From assembly GCA_021829515.1 (NCBI GenBank), contig JAKBPM010000039.1, positions 1-7,878 on the forward strand: a DNA stretch of 7,878 bases. The letters run 5' to 3'. The translations under genes and the position numbers were made by a program. Below, piece after piece: positions 5,292 through 7,878 of the stretch. Position 1 is the first letter of the stretch. Each line of letters opens with the position of its first letter. The DNA is from Nitrospirota bacterium (lineage in GTDB: Bacteria; Nitrospirota_A; Leptospirillia; Leptospirillales; Leptospirillaceae). The notes under the pieces are model-generated. The model was not told the DNA's origin and ran no database searches. It saw only the letters and a list, made by a program, of their open reading frames with translations.

Positions 5292-5330
5292 ATGACCTTG
5301 ACCATCAATTTCGCTTCTTCTGCATCATGA
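5292..5330 (+). CDS. Possible 12-codon leader ORF (MTLTINFASSAS)
   Basis: ATG 5292 opens a frame of 12 codons ending in TGA at 5328-5330. That stop overlaps the ATG (5327-5329) of the membrane protein in an ATGA junction. The downstream gene has no Shine-Dalgarno site and no other start codon between the in-frame TGA at 5273 and ATG 5327, so translational coupling from this leader would explain how it is translated. The leader itself has only a poor ribosome site (purine-rich GAAGAAACGGA about 7 bases upstream), so it remains a hypothesis. Confidence 0.3.
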   Translation: MTLTINFASSAS

Positions 5331-7048
5331 CCAATCCGTTTGGAGTCCTTCCGATCATTCTTCTCCTGATCCCTCTTGTCCCTTTCCTGGGGGGAGCGGT
5401 CGTTTTTTTCCTCAAAAAAGACGAGAACATATCCTTCAGGCTTCTTTTTCCATTAGGTGCACTGTCACTTCTAGGCTCCGTCATCATGGACGCGGCTTCC
5501 CCGTGGAATGGCCATCCCGTGAATTTCGTCCTCTTTCCGGATCCATTTTCAGAGATACCCGGCCCAGGAATCTCCATTTCCTGGGATCCTCTCTCCGGAA
5601 TCCTGTCCATTTTCATACTCCTCGTGTTTCTCAACATTCTGACCTTCTCGCGTCGAACCATGTCGACCGAACCCTATGCCGGAGCGTTTTTATCCGCCCT
5701 CTCCCTGGCCACCGGATCCCTCCTTCTTCTCGTGACAGCAAGGCACCTCTTGTTGATCTACCTTGCCTGGGAACTGGTCCTTCTCGCCTTGATTCTCCTC
5801 TTGATCCACCATCGCCACAGATCACTCTCCGCAATGGGAGTGATCTCCACCTGGACCATGAACCAGCTTGGCGGGGGACTTCTGCTCTCGGGATTTCTTC
5901 TTGTCGGAAAGATGGCAGGAACCTTCGATCTCGACACCCTTTTCCGAAGACTCGATCCCCAACTGGGCCTCTTACAGGGGAGCCCCGGAGAGCTCATCCT
6001 CGCCTGCACGCTCATCTCCTGTGGACTCTGCATCAGATCCGTCCAGTTTCCATTTCACGGCTGGCTTTTAACAACACTCGACGCACCCACTCCCGTATCG
6101 GCCTTCATGCATGCCGGCATCGTCAATGCGGGAGGTTTTTTGCTGACCAGGCTCGCTCCGCTTTTCAATACAACGCCGATTGTTCTTGATGGACTGTTTC
6201 TTGTCGGAGCCACCACAGCGGTCGCCGGATCGGCCATGATGCTCATTCAGGTCCGGGTCAAAAATACCCTGGTCTACTCCACCATCGGGCAAATGGGATA
6301 CATGATCGCCGAATGCGGACTTGGTGTTTTTCCTGCCGCCATTTTCCACATGATCGCCCACGGGATTTTTAAAGGGACCCTTTTTCTAGGATCGGGAAGC
6401 ATCATCCACGAGATCCGGGTCAACGAACACGAACCAAAGGGCGTCGTCCGAAAACTCTTCGGACGACATCACAAAGTCGGTATCCTTCTTCTTGGGATGA
6501 TTGTCATTGTTCCCCTTGGCTGGCTCTGGTACCACATGATACGGGGCGGAGGGTTCCTACCTCAAAACGGGGCCTTCATCCTGATCATGTTTGGGGTTGC
6601 AACCGCCATCCAGACAGTTCTTTCCCTGACCAGATCCCGCCACCTGCTCACACCAAAATCCTTGGGAATCATGGCCGGAGCCCTCATCACCCTCGTGGGA
6701 CTATATTGGGGATCCATCCATCTTTTTGACCAGATGCTGGAAGTCGTGGTTGGAAAACCCTCTCCCGAGGAGGTGGACAACCGGTTGAGGTTCCTCGTTC
6801 CGGCGACCTTTACAACCATGGCCTATATTCTTTTCCTTGGCGGAGGTCTTCTGATGCGGGAGGGAAAATCTTCCCCTGCTGTCTCACCGGCTCTTTTAAA
6901 CAAAATTCACGGTCTTCTGGGAAGGGATCTCGGCGTCTCAACCTTTGCCCGTAGACTCATCACAGAGCCCCTTATGGCCATTGCCCGTGCCATCAGGTCG
7001 CTTACGATCAAACCCGGCGACCTCTCCGTCAGGGATCGGGAACTTTGA
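5327..7048 (+). CDS. NuoL/DabB-type proton-translocating membrane protein
   Basis: A 573-residue polytopic inner-membrane protein of the complex I subunit 5 / Mrp antiporter family. Conserved sites in order: Glu149 (LAWELV, TM5), QFPFHGWL at 240-247, APTPVSAFMHAGIVNAGGFLL at 253-273 with His262, YSTIGQMGYM at 317-326, and HMIAHGIFKGTLFLGSGSIIHE at 341-362 with His341, His345 and Lys349. Spacings match NuoL (Glu144, His254, His334/338, Lys342 from memory). The HAGIVNAGGFLL form resembles DabB/MpsA, the cation-coupled half of DAB inorganic-carbon transporters, more than complex I NuoL, which has HAATMVTAG. The C-terminus is short, without the long amphipathic helix of NuoL. The position of the TM7 pumping lysine holds Arg237. 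Start ATG 5327 is forced by an in-frame stop at 5273; it lacks a ribosome site and overlaps a leader ORF. The next gene overlaps it by one base. Alternatives are a complex I, Hyf/Mbh or Mrp subunit. Confidence 0.85.
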   Translation: MTNPFGVLPIILLLIPLVPFLGGAVVFFLKKDENISFRLLFPLGALSLLGSVIMDAASPWNGHPVNFVLFPDPFSEIPGPGISISWDPLSGILSIFILLVFLNILTFSRRTMSTEPYAGAFLSALSLATGSLLLLVTARHLLLIYLAWELVLLALILLLIHHRHRSLSAMGVISTWTMNQLGGGLLLSGFLLVGKMAGTFDLDTLFRRLDPQLGLLQGSPGELILACTLISCGLCIRSVQFPFHGWLLTTLDAPTPVSAFMHAGIVNAGGFLLTRLAPLFNTTPIVLDGLFLVGATTAVAGSAMMLIQVRVKNTLVYSTIGQMGYMIAECGLGVFPAAIFHMIAHGIFKGTLFLGSGSIIHEIRVNEHEPKGVVRKLFGRHHKVGILLLGMIVIVPLGWLWYHMIRGGGFLPQNGAFILIMFGVATAIQTVLSLTRSRHLLTPKSLGIMAGALITLVGLYWGSIHLFDQMLEVVVGKPSPEEVDNRLRFLVPATFTTMAYILFLGGGLLMREGKSSPAVSPALLNKIHGLLGRDLGVSTFARRLITEPLMAIARAIRSLTIKPGDLSVRDREL

Positions 7049-7878
7049 TGAAAGACCCTTTACTCCTGACCATCCTGTTGCTCCTACCCATTTTTTCGAT
7101 GGTGCTGAACTTCCTTTCCGGAAAAAAAGAGGATCCATTCAACCGGGAAAGCCATTCCCTGGCCCGTTTGTCAAAGCTCTGGCCAATGATTCTCTTTTCT
7201 CTTGTCGCCGCCGTTCTGGGAAAACAGCTTGAAGCGCCGCTGACATTTACAATTCTTGCATCGCTTCCTCTTCTTTTGTTTCTTCCGCTCGATGACACAA
7301 TAGACCCTCTCCGAAACACCCGAACGATCTCGTCACTTCTGACGATTTTCTTTGCGTCGGGCTTTCTGATCTCTCCCGACTCGCTCTGGGCAACCCTGTT
7401 TTGGGAAGGATTACTCATATCCCTTCTCTTCTCCGGAACATTCGGGAGAATCACGAAGGTCGATGATATTTTTCGTACAAGCGGGGTTCCCTTCCCCCTT
7501 TTGATTTCCGCCCTTTTATTTCCGGCTTCCCAGTGGTTGTCGGGAACCCTTCCCGGACAACACATCCATGTTTCGCTTCTCTCTTTCACGACTGGAATCG
7601 TTGCACTCGGACTCTTTCTGCCTTCGGCCCCATTCATGAAATGGCTCCTTCTTTTCCCGGATGACAAACTGACGGCCAGAAGCTATTTCCAGCGGGTAGC
7701 GCTCACGCTGGTCGCGACAGATGGCCTCATGAGATTCATCCTTCCCCAGCAGTCTCTTGCCGGCAGATCGTTTTTATTGTCCCATGGACACCTGACACTC
7801 TTGTCGATGCTTCTCGTGATATCGGCGCTTCTCGCCCAGATCCAGGGACTGGCTCTTGCCTTTAGTGAGCCGGTTCTC
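7048..7878 (+). CDS. Degenerate NuoM-like membrane protein, 3' end outside window
   Basis: ATG 7048 shares its A with the TGA of the preceding gene, so the two are translationally coupled. The frame stays open to the window end (277 codons). The protein is very hydrophobic with about nine membrane segments. Two features tie it to the NuoM/antiporter family: an acidic residue in a TM5-like segment (SLWATLFWEGLLISLLFSG, Glu120), and APFMKWLLLFPDD (194-206) followed by TLVATDGLMRFILP (220-233), which parallels the PLHGWLPDAH and LLKTAAYGLLRFSLP segments of NuoM. The conserved His of PLHGWL is Met197, the TM7 lysine position is Phe190, and the LLK lysine position is an Ala. It therefore probably does not pump protons in the usual way and may be a structural partner of the upstream subunit. 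Similarity is low and judged by eye. A DabA (DUF2309) gene just beyond the window would fit a DAB transporter. Confidence 0.65.
   Translation, partial: MKDPLLLTILLLLPIFSMVLNFLSGKKEDPFNRESHSLARLSKLWPMILFSLVAAVLGKQLEAPLTFTILASLPLLLFLPLDDTIDPLRNTRTISSLLTIFFASGFLISPDSLWATLFWEGLLISLLFSGTFGRITKVDDIFRTSGVPFPLLISALLFPASQWLSGTLPGQHIHVSLLSFTTGIVALGLFLPSAPFMKWLLLFPDDKLTARSYFQRVALTLVATDGLMRFILPQQSLAGRSFLLSHGHLTLLSMLLVISALLAQIQGLALAFSEPVL

Noticed and set aside
5327..7048. Plain NuoL subunit of respiratory complex I
   Set aside because: No other nuo genes are visible, the long C-terminal helix is missing, and the HAGIVNAGG signature fits DabB/MpsA better; complex I-like membership is not fully excluded.

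Overview
The window looks like a chromosomal segment of an autotrophic Nitrospirota-type bacterium, most likely a Leptospirillum-like iron oxidiser. This is inferred from gene content (two OFOR-epsilon/CdhB-like proteins, a DabB/NuoL-like transporter gene, an archaeal-type class I aldolase, a PEP-CTERM protein) and from roughly even base composition. No marker gene is present, so the taxon is a guess. I see no tRNA, rRNA, CRISPR array, insertion sequence or phage gene.

Left part (1-2035). The window opens inside a plus-strand gene for a surface or exported protein ending in a PEP-CTERM sorting signal. A perfect stem-loop terminator follows. Next is a patatin-like phospholipase with an N-terminal export signal and an intact Ser-Asp dyad. 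It runs convergently into a minus-strand class I fructose-bisphosphate aldolase, whose start is fixed by a strong Shine-Dalgarno site.

Middle part (2953-4815). A 465-base divergent region carries a probable promoter for the aldolase and a near-consensus sigma70-type promoter for two tandem 193-residue paralogues. These are about 69% identical by my ungapped hand count, have the same length, and share the same AAGGAG-5 nt-GTG start arrangement. I read them as CO dehydrogenase beta / acetyl-CoA synthase epsilon (CdhB-like) family proteins, the type that accompanies five-subunit 2-oxoacid:ferredoxin oxidoreductases of the reductive TCA cycle. No catalytic oxidoreductase subunit lies beside them here. 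Hairpins sit between the copies, and a perfect 14-bp stem follows the second.

Right part (4816-7878). A 500-base spacer holds a doubtful minus-strand small ORF, two perfect palindromes, a near-consensus promoter (TTGACA-17-GATAAT) and a 12-codon leader ORF. The leader overlaps, ATGA-style, the start of a NuoL/DabB-type proton-translocating membrane protein. That gene overlaps a second membrane gene, cut by the window end, which resembles a degenerate NuoM-type antiporter lacking the conserved lysines. Together they look like the membrane part of a DAB-type inorganic-carbon transporter or a related ion-coupled complex.

A possible common theme is carbon metabolism of an autotroph: CO2/bicarbonate supply, reductive carboxylation, then aldol condensation toward sugars. 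This is inference from neighbourhood only.
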